Source of the DNA: Xylogone sp. PMI_703
Taxonomy: Eukaryota > Ascomycota > Leotiomycetes
Assembly: GCA_021399445.1 (NCBI GenBank)
Contig: JAJTUQ010000004.1
Span: 3,534,001-3,598,000, forward strand
DNA length: 64,000 nt
Reading direction: 5' to 3'
Positions 36,725 through 48,093 of the stretch are shown one piece after another. The position numbers and the translations under genes were made by a program. Position 1 is the stretch's first letter. Every line of letters starts with the position of its first letter. Under the pieces are notes generated by a model, which was not told where the DNA came from, did no database searches, and was given only the letters and a program-made list of their open reading frames with translations.

Positions 36725-39700
36725 TCAAGGTCCCATCAGATTATCAATAGTCTGGGTCTGCACCTCTGTCATTCGACTTTTGTCAGGAGCTCCAATAGTA
36801 TCTTTGCTTGCTCTCCTGATCAGTTGTGCTTGTGCTGTCTCAGCTGTAGGAGTAGCGGGCGAGGCTGTCTTCTGAAACGCCGTGTCTGAACCAGGCTTAG
36901 CAATTTGAAGTACACCTGGAGCAGCCTTCTTAGAGTTGGTACTACTACGCCGACTATCCAAACTCTTACTTAAAGTCCTATTCAATCCTTCAACCCCACC
37001 ATTTGAGGATTTCTTGCTTCGACGGATGCTTCCTGTGGCGTCGATGTTAGCACTGGCAACTGTGGTCTTCGCAAGTCCTGGTGTAGAAGGTGCGCCAGGC
37101 TTTTCCTCGGTGGCATCAATGAGATACCATCGTAATCCGTCTGACAGGTCGAAAGGATTATCGTCTTCGAATGAATCTCCGCCATTGCTTGTTTCTCCAA
37201 CCGAGTGACGATCTGAGATATTGGGGCGATTTCCTACTAATGACTTTGAAAGATCTACAACACGATCCTCAATCTTCTGGATCCGGGCAAGAAGCCAATC
37301 CCGAGTCCGCAGTTTGTGAGAGTCTTGCTCTCGAAGGAAGTAATGAGGCGCACCAACGTTAAAAGCCGCCCATGCACCGGTGGCTTGGTTTCGCGTTGGG
37401 AGGAACAGAGCAAGATCTCCTTCCTTGAAGTTTTTGAAAGCAATCTTTTCGTGCGCCTCTTTCTGAGCTTTGTGAGACTTCTCTCGATACGCCTTCGCGT
37501 CCTTGGAATATTTCTTTGCTGTATACTCTATGTCCCTGATTCGCTTCGCTATGGTCTCGCAGAATGCCTCCATATCAAATCCACCTATGGTATTCAGGTA
37601 TGCTTCATACTTTTCGGTCTCTTTTTCGGAATCGTCATCATGCATCCAATATAACAAATCGAGATCACCACTGTCCGTCATAGCTCGTTTGGCACCTGCG
37701 GCAGAGATACTGCGTCTAAGAGATGTTCCAGGGTCGGAGGAGTCATTAGTAGCAGAGCGTTCTGGTCTCGGTATCCTAGTTATAACCATTGAACTGCCCT
37801 CTCTAGTAACAGAATAACTTAGTCGTTCCAATAATCTGCACAATCTGTCATTCTGCGAGTAGATGCGCTGTGTGAGGTCCTTAGCTTTGGCTGTTCTGGA
37901 TTCAAGACGGACATTGAGCTTATCTAGCTTGGCCTGGGTAGATTGGAGCTTGCTCTGGCTTGATCGTAATTCCTCCTCAAGGCTTCCAACATGAGATTGC
38001 CTTGAAGCAAGGTCTTTGGACATAGTTGTAACCTTCCGCTCCTCTTCTTCCAGCCTACATCGAAGGGTCTCTGAGCCCGTCTCACCATCCGCAACCTTTT
38101 CTCGCATCGTACTCAGCTGGTGTCTCTCGTCCGCCAACTCGGATTCCAAGGCCTTGTACTCATTACGTTCTTCATCTAGCGTTTCACGAAGTTGAGCAGA
38201 TTCCTTTTCTTGAGCAGTTAACTTAGTTTTCAGATCAGTGATTTGTGCTCTAGCCTCTTCAGCTGCTTTTTGAGCGTCTTCCTTATCCGATACTGCTAGG
38301 GTAGCACAATGTTTCTGTGCTTCCAGTTCAGCCGCTACGTCTGCAGCAATATTTATAAGTGCTCCTGATAAAGCAGTTATATCATCCGGGAGCTTGGAAT
38401 TATTTGAAATGCTCTGGTAGACCTTCTCTAGGGTCTGAATGTGCTCATCTTCAGCAATTTCAGCCTTCTCAGCACGAGCAAGGAGCTCTCTATTTTCTTC
38501 CCGAGCCTTCTGCAACTGTTGCTCTAGAGATTCATTGGCTTGTTGCTGTAGCCTTGACTCGTTACGAAGAAACTCGATTTGGCCTTGTGCCTTTTGGGCC
38601 TCAGCTATTGCTTCGTTCCGATACTCGTCAAACTCATCTTGAAGAGCACGTACTCGCTCATCCACACTCGACCTTGCATTCTCACGAGAGCCTAGGGCTC
38701 TGTCCAACTCATCCTCAACCTCTTCCAATCTGGCCTTCAATTTTCTAATCTCTGCCTCCAAAGACCTTCGTTCCTCAGAAAATTCGCGCTGTTGAGCATC
38801 GAAATTCTCCATAAGATCTTTGTTTATTGAACTTGCCTCTTCTACCTTGGCTTTAAGATTGTTAGCAGCATTTGTATGTGCAGCTACCTCTTTCTCCATG
38901 CCAGAGACTCGCTCGCGTTCTGCAATCAATTCTGCTTCTAGAGACAAAAGCTTTTGCTGGTTGGCTTTTTCTTCTGCACCTTGATTCGCTGAGAAGCGTC
39001 GAGAGGAGACTGAGGATCTCCTTGACATATCTTCATTAAGCCGCGGAGAACCGACAGGAAATGGCACAACTGGTGATTCTGGGCCGGCGTTTGAAGCTAC
39101 TTGGAAGACATTTCCTGACGATGTCCGACCCACCTGGCTCTGACGATGGAGTAAATCTTCGAGCCTACGTACACGACTTTCAGCAGTCTTGAGCTTGCTT
39201 TCAGTCTTCTGCTTCTCTTCTTGTAAAGAACGTATCAGGTCATCATCTCCTCGGAGGAGAAGGGCACTTCGTCCAAGAGCTGCTTCATGAATGCTGCCAT
39301 TCTTAAATGCTTTCACACGTTTACTTTGTTGTTTTGTTGGATTATCCAGTTCCGAAATGATTTTAGAGACATCGTTGATAATAGCCGGTTTTGCATCTTG
39401 GGCCTTCAGCGCATCCAAAAGATCGGTCAGATCCTGCCTTGTAACTTGAGGCCATTCTTCGTCCGATCCAAGCAGGTTTACCTCAAGACTGGCCACCTTG
39501 TTTTCCGCTCTGTCACCCCAAAGACTAGTACCTGTCGCCTTTTGCCATTTCCGTCTTCGCCTCAGCTCTTCATCTTGGAACATTGCCATCTCATTTGCCA
39601 GAGTCGAAGAGTCGGCTTTAACTTTCTCATTCCATTCTCGGCGCCGTATAGACTCGGCAAGAAAAGAAGCATATGCTACCGGTAATGTATTTACACTGCC

Positions 39701-41011
39701 AAGTAAATGAAACGCATCGACGCTCGCATTATCTAGCTCTATTGAAGCAAATTGGGCGTTGGCCTCCGAGACCATTGAAGTGAGGTTTGTTACCGTATGC
39801 ATAAATCCCAGTGCTTCCACCGCAATAGCATTTCGAGTTTCAGTAGCCGTTCGTAGGAGTCCGTCCATCTCAAGAGCCCTCTTAGCAAGATTGGGTAGGA
39901 AGTTCTTTGTGTGCAATAGGGCCGATTTAGAAGCCTGGGAGACATTTTTGGGAGTGTTCGCATACCCCAGAATACTCTCATAGTCATTGTTGACCTTCTT
40001 TGCAATCGCCTCGATGTCCTGCATCAACTGCACAGACTCCGGCGTGCCTGCAAGGATCGATCGAGCAACGCTTTTCTCTACCTTATCGAATAGATCATCC
40101 GTTTGAGCCAAGATGGCATCAACTTTTGCCCCCAGCTCACTGCGATTTCGAGTAAGTTGTGTAGACATATTCCGTATCAGCTTGCCGGCCTTCTTTATCT
40201 CCTCGACATCCAAAAGATCGTCCAAACCCGGCTTACGTGGATTCTTTTTCACATCACGTCCTGTTATGAACCGGATAATCTGAGCAGACGTAGGTAACTG
40301 GCGATACTGGGCAAGTGAAGCCTCCCATTCGGAGCCCGCATTTCCTTGCTCGTTCTGTATATCCTGTGCCCATGCTTGCATATCCGCATTCTTCTGATCC
40401 ACTCCTTTGACATGCTTTTCCAGATTCATAGCCGCCGCATCTACACATCGAGTAATAACATCCATCTCATCGTATCTCCGCTGGGTTTCTTCCGCCATGG
40501 CCCTGCAGTCATCCACAACTTTCAATGCCCATGACCGACGGGTCATGAAGAGGTCGCGCCATGCTTGCAGGTCGGTCTGATCTGATATCGTATCGGGAGG
40601 TTTTGCAACAATATACTTGGGAGGAGGTAGTACATCGGTGATGAGCGATTTGGCCTGTCCAGGAGAAGTCGGTTGGATGATCCTTCGGTCGTATATTAAG
40701 ATCTCCTTCTGCTTTCTTATCAGCACGAGCTCTTATCACGATAGCTTTCTAGCTTTACCTCGGTGAGTAAAGATTGTACACGGACGACTTTGCCCTGGGC
40801 TGTGAGTGATATTTGATCTTGTGCAGCTATGGGGCTATGTTTCTCGACCCACGCCTTGAAGGCATCTAATCTGCGACGGGGTTCGTCAGCATTCCTCCCA
40901 AGTCCATCGCACACTTTCTCTCCCGGTGTAGTTTGAAACTCACGAAGCAAACGCTCCCGGGTCGGTCTGGAGTCGCTGACCCGTATGAGCTATGAAAATC
41001 TGAAGAGCCAT
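36725..41011 (-). CDS. ATG11: Autophagy-related protein 11 (selective-autophagy scaffold)
   Basis: A large coiled-coil scaffold that links cargo receptors to the autophagy initiation machinery at the vacuole. Three exons are inferred: 40944-41011, 40759-40870 and 36725-40708, giving 1387 residues. The N-terminus MALQIFIAHTGQRLQ followed by KEILIYDRRIIQPTSPG is typical of Atg11. About residues 550-1000 are heptad-rich coiled coil (for example KLKARLEEVEDELDRAL). The conserved C-terminal region contains FKEGDLALFLPTRNQ, WAAFNVGAPHYFLREQ and WLLARIQKIEDRVVDLS, the cargo-receptor-binding type of domain. Exons 1 and 2 are short and were chosen by frame and splice sites (GTGAGT/CGCAG, GTAAAG/AGCAG). 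Confidence 0.93.
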
Positions 41012-41337
41012 CCCCGCACCTTCAAGACTGCAGCCGCTGCGCGCGCTGCAGCTTTCCTCGTCTTTCGCAAGATTAGCGTCAAGGAACTTCTAAGTGCATG
41101 AAGCGTTGGTGATCACAGGGTGTGCCTCGAACAAGGTATCCAGGCAGAGCTTGGGCCTCGCTCGCAATAAGCCACACTTAATATCAGCCACACTTGCATT
41201 CTACGCGGTTTATTCTTCTTTTTCTCTACCCACTCACCTTCTTGTTCCTCAACTTGTATATGTTTTTGGGGACAGGAAGAATTATCTGAATAGGAATTTA
41301 TTAGAGAGCAAAGAAGTTTGGTTATCACAAAAAAATT
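41012..41337. promoter_or_regulatory. Bidirectional promoter ATG11/CENP-H-like gene
   Basis: 326 bp between divergent starts; no coding sequence. Confidence 0.5.
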
Positions 41338-42191
41338 ATGGAGCCAGATCAAAGAGATGAGATGGAAGGGTTGGAGGTCACGAGTGCAGAGGCCAGCCGA
41401 CCACCAGTACTCACAGATCAGGAGCGACGGATTCTGGAGATGTATGACCGCCTCGAAGAGCTCCAGTTGGAAATTGCACTGTTGAAGTCACAGGGAGTCT
41501 TATCACAAGGCATGTTTCCTTTTTCAGCCTGTATTTAAGAAAGTCATGTGTTTCTTACTTTGGGGTCTATAGATATACCAGAAGAGGTATCTGAGGAAGC
41601 GATTCAAAGTGCGCAGCAAGAACTCCTAGATGCCAAAGCGGCTTATACTTTGAGATCCAATGTCGTCGAGAGCACTATCGTCGCAGCGCCTATCTTGAAA
41701 GCAGTCCATGCTGGTACTAATGCCTCGGTCATTGAGCAGTGAGGAGCCCCCCACCTCACAATTTACTATATCATCCGCATGAAGAATACTAACAAGAGGT
41801 AACTAATCGTAGAGATCTACTTCCCCTGATCGAAAAACGAGACGAAGTCTCCTTAAAACTAACCAGACTCTCCACAGAGGTAAAGTCCGCGCAAGAGGAA
41901 TTGATCAAGGTGCAGAGTCAGAACGTCCTAGCAGGTAAAAGAAATGTCGAGCTCTCTACGACCATGCTGGATCTGAGCGAGAAAGTCAAGTCGCAGAGCA
42001 AGGAGGACATCCAGGATCCCAAGATCCGCAGACAGCTGGACCAGCTGGAGGCCGCCATGAAGGAGAGCCGGCAGAAATGGCGGATCATGAAGGGCACGGC
42101 TGGGGCTACGATTGTTGGGAGTGGGATTAATTGGGCACAAGACCCTGAGCTGCTGGATATTGTACTTGATAATGATGCTACTGAGGACTAG
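41338..42191 (+). CDS. CENP-H-like inner-kinetochore protein (Fta3/Mcm16 type)
   Basis: A probable subunit of the CCAN/Sim4 complex at centromeres. Three exons are inferred: 41338-41509, 41573-41738 and 41813-42191, giving 238 residues. Two coiled-coil segments (ERRILEMYDRLEELQLEIA; KLTRLSTEVKSAQEELIKVQ) precede the C-terminal family block WRIMKGTAGATIVGSGINWA, followed by QDPELLDIVLDND, which is the best evidence for CENP-H. The first intron appears to use a GC donor (CAAG|GCATGT, 63 bp). The only GT donor in the right phase (41531) would give a 42-bp intron and a less family-like junction. Confidence is moderate because coiled-coil kinetochore proteins diverge strongly. Confidence 0.75.
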
Positions 42192-45100
42192 ACATGATAA
42201 ATTTTCTTTTTGGCATTTTTTGATTATTCATGTGAAAAGTAAAAACTCGATATAACCCACATGTATGATTTTTAACGCCTGGGTGTGCAAGAAGCTGTGT
42301 GCAATTTTGTCAAAGAATGAGTTGTAGGCATATGGTATGCACGGTAAGTGAATGTTGAGTGTATGACATCTTGCTATCTTTACGCGGGTCTTGTTATCAC
42401 GAGCCCCCATAGCAGGAGTCTAAGCTGCTGGGAGAAAAGATTCGAGCAATGCCCAAGAAGATCACCTCATAATGAATACAAGAGCACATATTACCATTTT
42501 ATATCACAGAATAAAAATATTAACAAGAAATTTAAATAGCCCATATCTCCGCAAAGAGTAGGAAAAGATTGGTATCGATACGGACACCAACTACCACAAT
42601 AAAGAGATAGCACAATAGAATACAAATTATCCCCATAGCCGTGGAGAAATACAGACTCATGATCCAAGAGGTCTAGATCCAAGACCATGAGCCATGGCGG
42701 TGTTTAGATGCTCGGGATATTTTTCTCCGAAAAGACCGAGGCGTGCCCCAGTTTCTCGCTTAACGGCAGCCTTATCACGTGATTATATCAGTTTCTAGAA
42801 GACCGGTCGCAAGCGTTAGCAAAGCTACTGTGCACAGTCAACCGCATGCAGATGAGCCACTTTGACATATTGGAAGGTAGATGGATTATTGTGCATGGCT
42901 ACTACAACCCCGTGATGTAAACAAAACTGCACGGCAATTGCGTGGTGGCACTGTTGCCGATGTTTTGGGTAGCAAAAAGCCTCAAGCGGCGGAAGCAGCA
43001 GAGTGCCCCCCCAGCAAAAAGGAGCTGAGGGGTTCTGGTTGCAGAGCAGCAACCCACACAGCCTATACCGCCATCTGGGTGCGAACCGGGGCACGCCTTA
43101 TCGCCAGGAACGGAATATTAATAGCACCGCAAAAATGCGGATTTGCAAGGACGTTTGGTATTTTTCGTACTGATGCCGCGGCCATTGGAAAAGGAGGAGA
43201 GACACCGCGGGAGAAAAGCAAGAAGGGCAGAAGCCGAAGGGCGCCAGATGATTGCTGGATGTTCCTCTCATGGCAATCAAACCTGGCTGACGGGCGTAGC
43301 AAAGCGGCAGGAGGTTCCCATCACACTACTCACCTCACATACCACATACAGCGCGCGCACACACGCACACCCACAGTTGGGAAATGACAGGCCCCATAAC
43401 GCGGAAGGCGAGGAAGGCGAGAGCGATAATCGATCCGCCGGACAAGAAGAGTACCGTACGTATTAAAGCGGGCGGGCAGGGAGAGAGTGGCCAGCATAGT
43501 ACTGCAGATCGGGGGAGAGGATATGAGATAATGGATCTCAGCAGTGGTGGTGCGTAACGTACGAGTACCCGCAGCCTAGTAAACGTACACAGTCGAGACA
43601 GTACAAGAGGCATTAGTCAGACAAGAGAGCGGCGAGCTGGAGTTAGAGCTGGAGCTGGAGCTGCGGAGCTGAAGACCGGAATTGTGAGAGAGCAGAGAGA
43701 GAGATTATGAGATAATGGAAAGAACTGAGGAGCAGACCTGGGTCCAGCTTGTCAGGCTTGCGTCTGGCTGGACTTTGCCGGATTGGTACCGTACGGTAAT
43801 TACTCGTCTGGTACTGTGTACCTCCGTAGCTGGTAAAGCGCTGCTAGTGGTGGTTGCTCGCGCAAGAGTTTGAGTGAGCGAAGGGGGCGAGGCCATGTGC
43901 GGGTGCGTTGCGTTGCCTGGCGACTCGGACAAGCGCAGTAGCGTTTCGACGGCACGATGGGGTGGTTGGGCGGCTGGGTGGTACGGAGGACGTACGGGCG
44001 CTGGGACAAGCAGCTTGTGGCCCAGCCAAGTCTTTTTTGCTCCTCTTGCTCCTGCTGGTCTGTTGCTGCTGTTGCTGCTGCTATTGCCGGCCGCCTGCGT
44101 TTTTTTGCGTGCGGTGCTTCCTTCCCAGTCTGGCCGGCGCGCTGGGGCTGGTCCGATCGGGTCTGGTGTTGTCTGGTCAGGTCGAGGACTGGTCGTGCTC
44201 TGAGTGTGGTGTTTGGCTGGACGTAACCGTCGCAGTGACGGAGCTGTGGGAAGCGTCAAGCGTCCAAGAGTTCGACGTCTGGTCGGGCTGGGCTACCTTA
44301 CCGTACGGCGGCGCGCTCGTGCTGCTTGCTCTGTGCTCCTCGCAGCCGGGCCAGGTCCCAGCAACGCACTTCGTGCAGCTAGGCGCGCCCCCGAGATTAC
44401 TGACAAGAGGGAGAAGTGGGAAAAGGAGCCACGAGAGGAGCAGAGCAACGCAGCCAGACTTCGTACCGACCATTGGCCGTGTCTAGCAGTGCGGTACTTT
44501 TGGTGCGGCGGTGGCCAGGATGGAGTTTTTCTGGTTGAGCAGTAATTACACGTACTGTACAGTAGGAAAAATAAAGGAGCGTGATGGGTTGATGCTTGAC
44601 GCTTGACGCTGGGTCGTCCGTTGCTGGGAGAGCTGGGAGAAAGCTGGGAAAAGGAAGAAGCTGGCCGGGTTGTGTGGTGTGGGCTGCGCGCTGGTGCTGC
44701 GGTCGCGGTCAGAGCAAAGCGGCGGCGATGGATTGCGCGAAGGGGGAAAGAAAGCGAGGGAAAAAGAGAGGAGAAGAGAGGAGAGGAGCAAAGCCATGGC
44801 CCATGGTTGCTCGCAGGTCCCATCAGAGTCAAGTCACAATACCGGTCGGTGGTAAGTCACGGTAGTCCACCCACCCCCCAATACTGCGCGCGGTAGTCCC
44901 AAACGCTCTTGCCCGCTCTCGCCTTTTCGCTGCTGCATAACACCTCGCCCTCACCCAAATTCCTCTCCTACTGCTCTTCACCACCAAAAACCTTCCACAG
45001 CAAAAAGGTCACTTTTCTACTGTACGTGCTTGCTCCCATACAAATCCCCAACGCCAGGTCGCTTGGCCCAGCGCTGCTCCCTCTGACCGCTCTGCCCATC

Positions 45101-45671
45101 TATTGGGCCGTCTACCCCAGCAGAACGCGTCCCATTGCCGCCTCCAGCGCTTCCACAGCTCGTCATTTGCCTGTGTTGCTGGACCTCGTCGGCGCGTCTG
45201 CTCTCGCGATTCCCTTCTGATTGTCTTCGTTGCTGCTCTTCTTTGCCGACCTCTGCTAATTCGAATCGCGCCCGTCCTAGGCCAAACCATCAGAACACCC
45301 AGACTTTTTGATTCCTTCAAAAACACCGGGCTCTTTTAGGTGAGTTTTCTCTCATTTTGCTAGTCATCTTCTTTTCTTCAATTTCGCGATCGCGATGTTG
45401 CTGCACTTTTGCGACCGGGCGCAACTGCCCCAACACCAAAGCTCTCTTATGACCAAGCTCCACCCACGACCAGAGCTACCCAGTCGCGCTTCCCACCGCG
45501 GTCAACTAGAGCTGGCGAACAACGCTCCTCCAGCAACACCACCCTCCACCACCGTCGCCGCTCCTGCTCATTGTGTCTTCGTGGTCGCGTCACTTGTTTG
45601 ATTCGAATTTTACTGACAAGATCCATCTTTCGACACCAGACACCCTCATCTCCTACACACACACTTTCATC
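42192..45671. other. Long, partly GC-rich spacer upstream of NHP6
   Basis: 3.5 kb with no convincing protein gene. 42192-42800 is AT-rich. About 42.9-45.3 kb is clearly more GC-rich, with many overlapping chance frames on both strands, CTG/GCT runs (about 43640 and 44046-44085) and a long purine tract (about 44748-44794). Palindromes occur: taccgtacggta at 43787-43798, cgtactgtacagta near 44551, and ctgtacgt near 45020. The final part may be the NHP6 leader: a GTGAGT donor at 45340, a TACTGAC branch-like site at 45611 and a CAG at 45639 could define a 300-bp untranslated intron. Confidence 0.45.
43787..43798. repeat. 12-bp perfect palindrome TACCGTACGGTA
   Basis: The palindrome is read directly. 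A partial copy (taccgtacgg) recurs at about 44302. Confidence 0.8.
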
Positions 45672-46207
45672 ATGCCTAAGGAGAAGACCACCAAGCGCGC
45701 CACCAAGGGCCGCACCGAGAAGAAGAAGAAGGGTACGTGTTTGCTCATCTCATCAGGTCAATTGGCCTTGCTGCAGTCTGGCTGACCTCCATACCAGATC
45801 CCAACGCGCCCAAGCGTGGTCTTTCTGCCTACATGTTCTTCGCAAACGAGCAGCGCGACAACGTTCGTGACGAGAACCCCGGCATCAGCTTTGGTAAGCT
45901 TTCCCAGCGCGTCGTACGTCGTACTATTTGCGGGATTGAAGCTAACATGAGGGAAAAACAGGCCAGGTTGGCAAAGTCCTCGGTGAGAGATGGAAGGCTC
46001 TCAACGACAAGCAGCGTGCTCCATATGAGGCCAAGGCCGCCGCTGACAAGAAGCGCTACGAGACCGAGAAGGCTTCATACAATGTAAGAGCATCCTAGAA
46101 CCCTATCACCGTTGTTTCAATGGCACTTTTCTGTATCCTTCACGATGATCTGTGGCTAATGCATGCTCGTTTTCCAGGCCGACGGCGAGGAGGAAGAGTC
46201 TTCTTGA
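45672..46207 (+). CDS. NHP6: Non-histone chromosomal HMG-box protein Nhp6
   Basis: A single-HMG-box architectural chromatin protein that bends DNA and assists FACT. Four exons are inferred: 45672-45732, 45798-45893, 45962-46083 and 46178-46207, giving 102 residues. A basic N-terminus ([13 protein letters not shown]) precedes the box: [20 protein letters not shown], then [18 protein letters not shown] and [20 protein letters not shown]. The acidic tail ADGEEEESS is encoded by the last, ten-codon exon. Codon use (many AAG, GCC, CGC, ACC) is more biased than in neighbours, in line with high expression. Confidence 0.96.
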
Positions 46208-48093
46208 AGGATTTTTGGCGTTTACTGCTATGGCTCACATTTAACTATACACGTTCTCGACACTAGTTAGTCCTCAGGCGGTCGCTAATGAATGGTGGGC
46301 TTCCATGAGACGTGCCGTCATGAGCGTATGGGGTATTTCTCTGAATTTCATGGGGCCCGGGGGGTGTTGCTTTGCGTTGGGATACGGGACAAATCGTTCT
46401 TGCTTTTTTCCCTTTGTTTTTGTTTTTGCTCTGGAGGATATAAACGTTGCTATGGCTATATCTGATGGGAAACCTCCTTGATCACCAGGGTTGATCAGAC
46501 ATCCTTCCCAAAGGATTTGCACGCTTTTTCCTCACCTGATATCTACTTGACGACCTGTCACGGGAATCACCAATGGCGTGTAAACGATAAATAATCCTCT
46601 CTGTATTCTAAAGCTCTTACCTGTGCTACCCACATCTTTCTCCCTGTGACCTTTAATGTAGCAAGTGAAAGAGCAAACCATGTGCTGAGAAATTCCACCT
46701 CTGCATTTTTCTACGATAGGTTAATCGGCTTATCGAGCATGGCCAAGATGGGCTGCCCTGCCGCTTAACAATCCATCCTCTTCCGACGCGTTTGCATGAA
46801 GCGCGTCAAGCTGGACCCCTCCACTCCCCCTTCACCATCAAGCGAAATTGAGATACTTTCTATAAAATACACAGTTTTATTTGACCATTTGAAAAATTTC
46901 CTTTTTATTTTCCTCTTCAAAAAGAAATACTAGTGCAGCCAGTATCTGCAACTGGTTTTTACAAGGGGGGAGATATTTCGCAGAGTACTGGTAGTACTGT
47001 ACATACGCATAGCTTATCCAACGCCCGTTTCAGTAGGTAATGCCACTCTCTCTGGGAGATGGAAAATATGTCGTCATCGGGCCAAGCCAGTTCCGATGAG
47101 GATAACGATTCACTGAGCTGAGCTGAGCTGCAGTGCATTGCACACACAAAAATCTATGCCCCGAATTGGGTAAATTTTCTATCACATCTAACAAAGAACA
47201 CAGACAGGATGAGATAGTTGGGATTTTGCTTTATCAGTTAAATGTACGGTATCACTCCAGTGGGGATGTATCTTTTTTTTACTGGTAGAAATATGTAGGT
47301 AAGAATACGTGAGGATGCCCAAAAAAAATTGCTTCGTCTGGTACGGAAGTGACATTTTGCTATTGGTTGCACATCTCTCCATTCCGTTTCCTTCTCTCCT
47401 GCTGGATTCAGCGCAAATCAGCAATCGACCCTATTATTTTCCTACCCGCGCTCCCCGTGAATTGCACTCTGCGTCTAGATAGGGAGAGGCCAGGTGCTAC
47501 TGTGGTAATTTGGCAGCAACGCATATCACACACACTCCACCATAACCCACACACTCTTTTTCCCTCCTCTGCACTTCCTCTCCATTTGCTGATCCAATCC
47601 ATCTGCACTTTCACACAGCAGCAAGTCACTCGCAGCTGGAGGTACAGTACGATTCGCGAGTTCGTGAAAGGTCTCTTTTGGATGCATGCCATTTATATGT
47701 CGGCATCGTGGCATGATCTGTCTCCACACGAATTGGGGCTCCCGCGGGGTGGTTCGTCTCTAGCCTGCACGACTTCGGTAGTTGCATGACAGAGGAGCTT
47801 CGCATTGGAAGTTCGGATTCTCTTGGGTGCAGTGAAGCTGGCGGCTTTTCTTTCTTAAGGGCGTGACACGTCAGTCTCTAGACGTTACCATCTCTCTCTG
47901 TTACAATTACGGAGAGAGGCCAATTTTTCTTTTATAGATTCTCAGTCGAGGAACTCAGTCTTGGTTGAAAGGAGATACACATCGTAACGTCTCTCTTGCC
48001 GAACCCTCGAGTTCATCGACTTGTCTTTCCTCCTTTTCTTTTTTGACCTCCCCCAGATGATATTTACTGTAGGCCCCTTGACCTGATGTCTGG
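46208..48093. other. Long spacer between NHP6 and the unrecognised nine-exon gene
   Basis: 1.9 kb without a supported gene. It contains tagtactgtacata at about 46992 and ggtacagtac at about 47641 (the shared palindrome type), a gagct pentamer repeat at about 47114, a T-run at about 47272 and an A-run at about 47320. Confidence 0.45.

Noticed and set aside
43705..44832. Several overlapping frames of 100-190 codons on both strands
   Set aside because: All frames are open at once because the DNA is GC-rich. Translations are Ser/Pro/Arg-rich noise and no splice-consistent model emerged.
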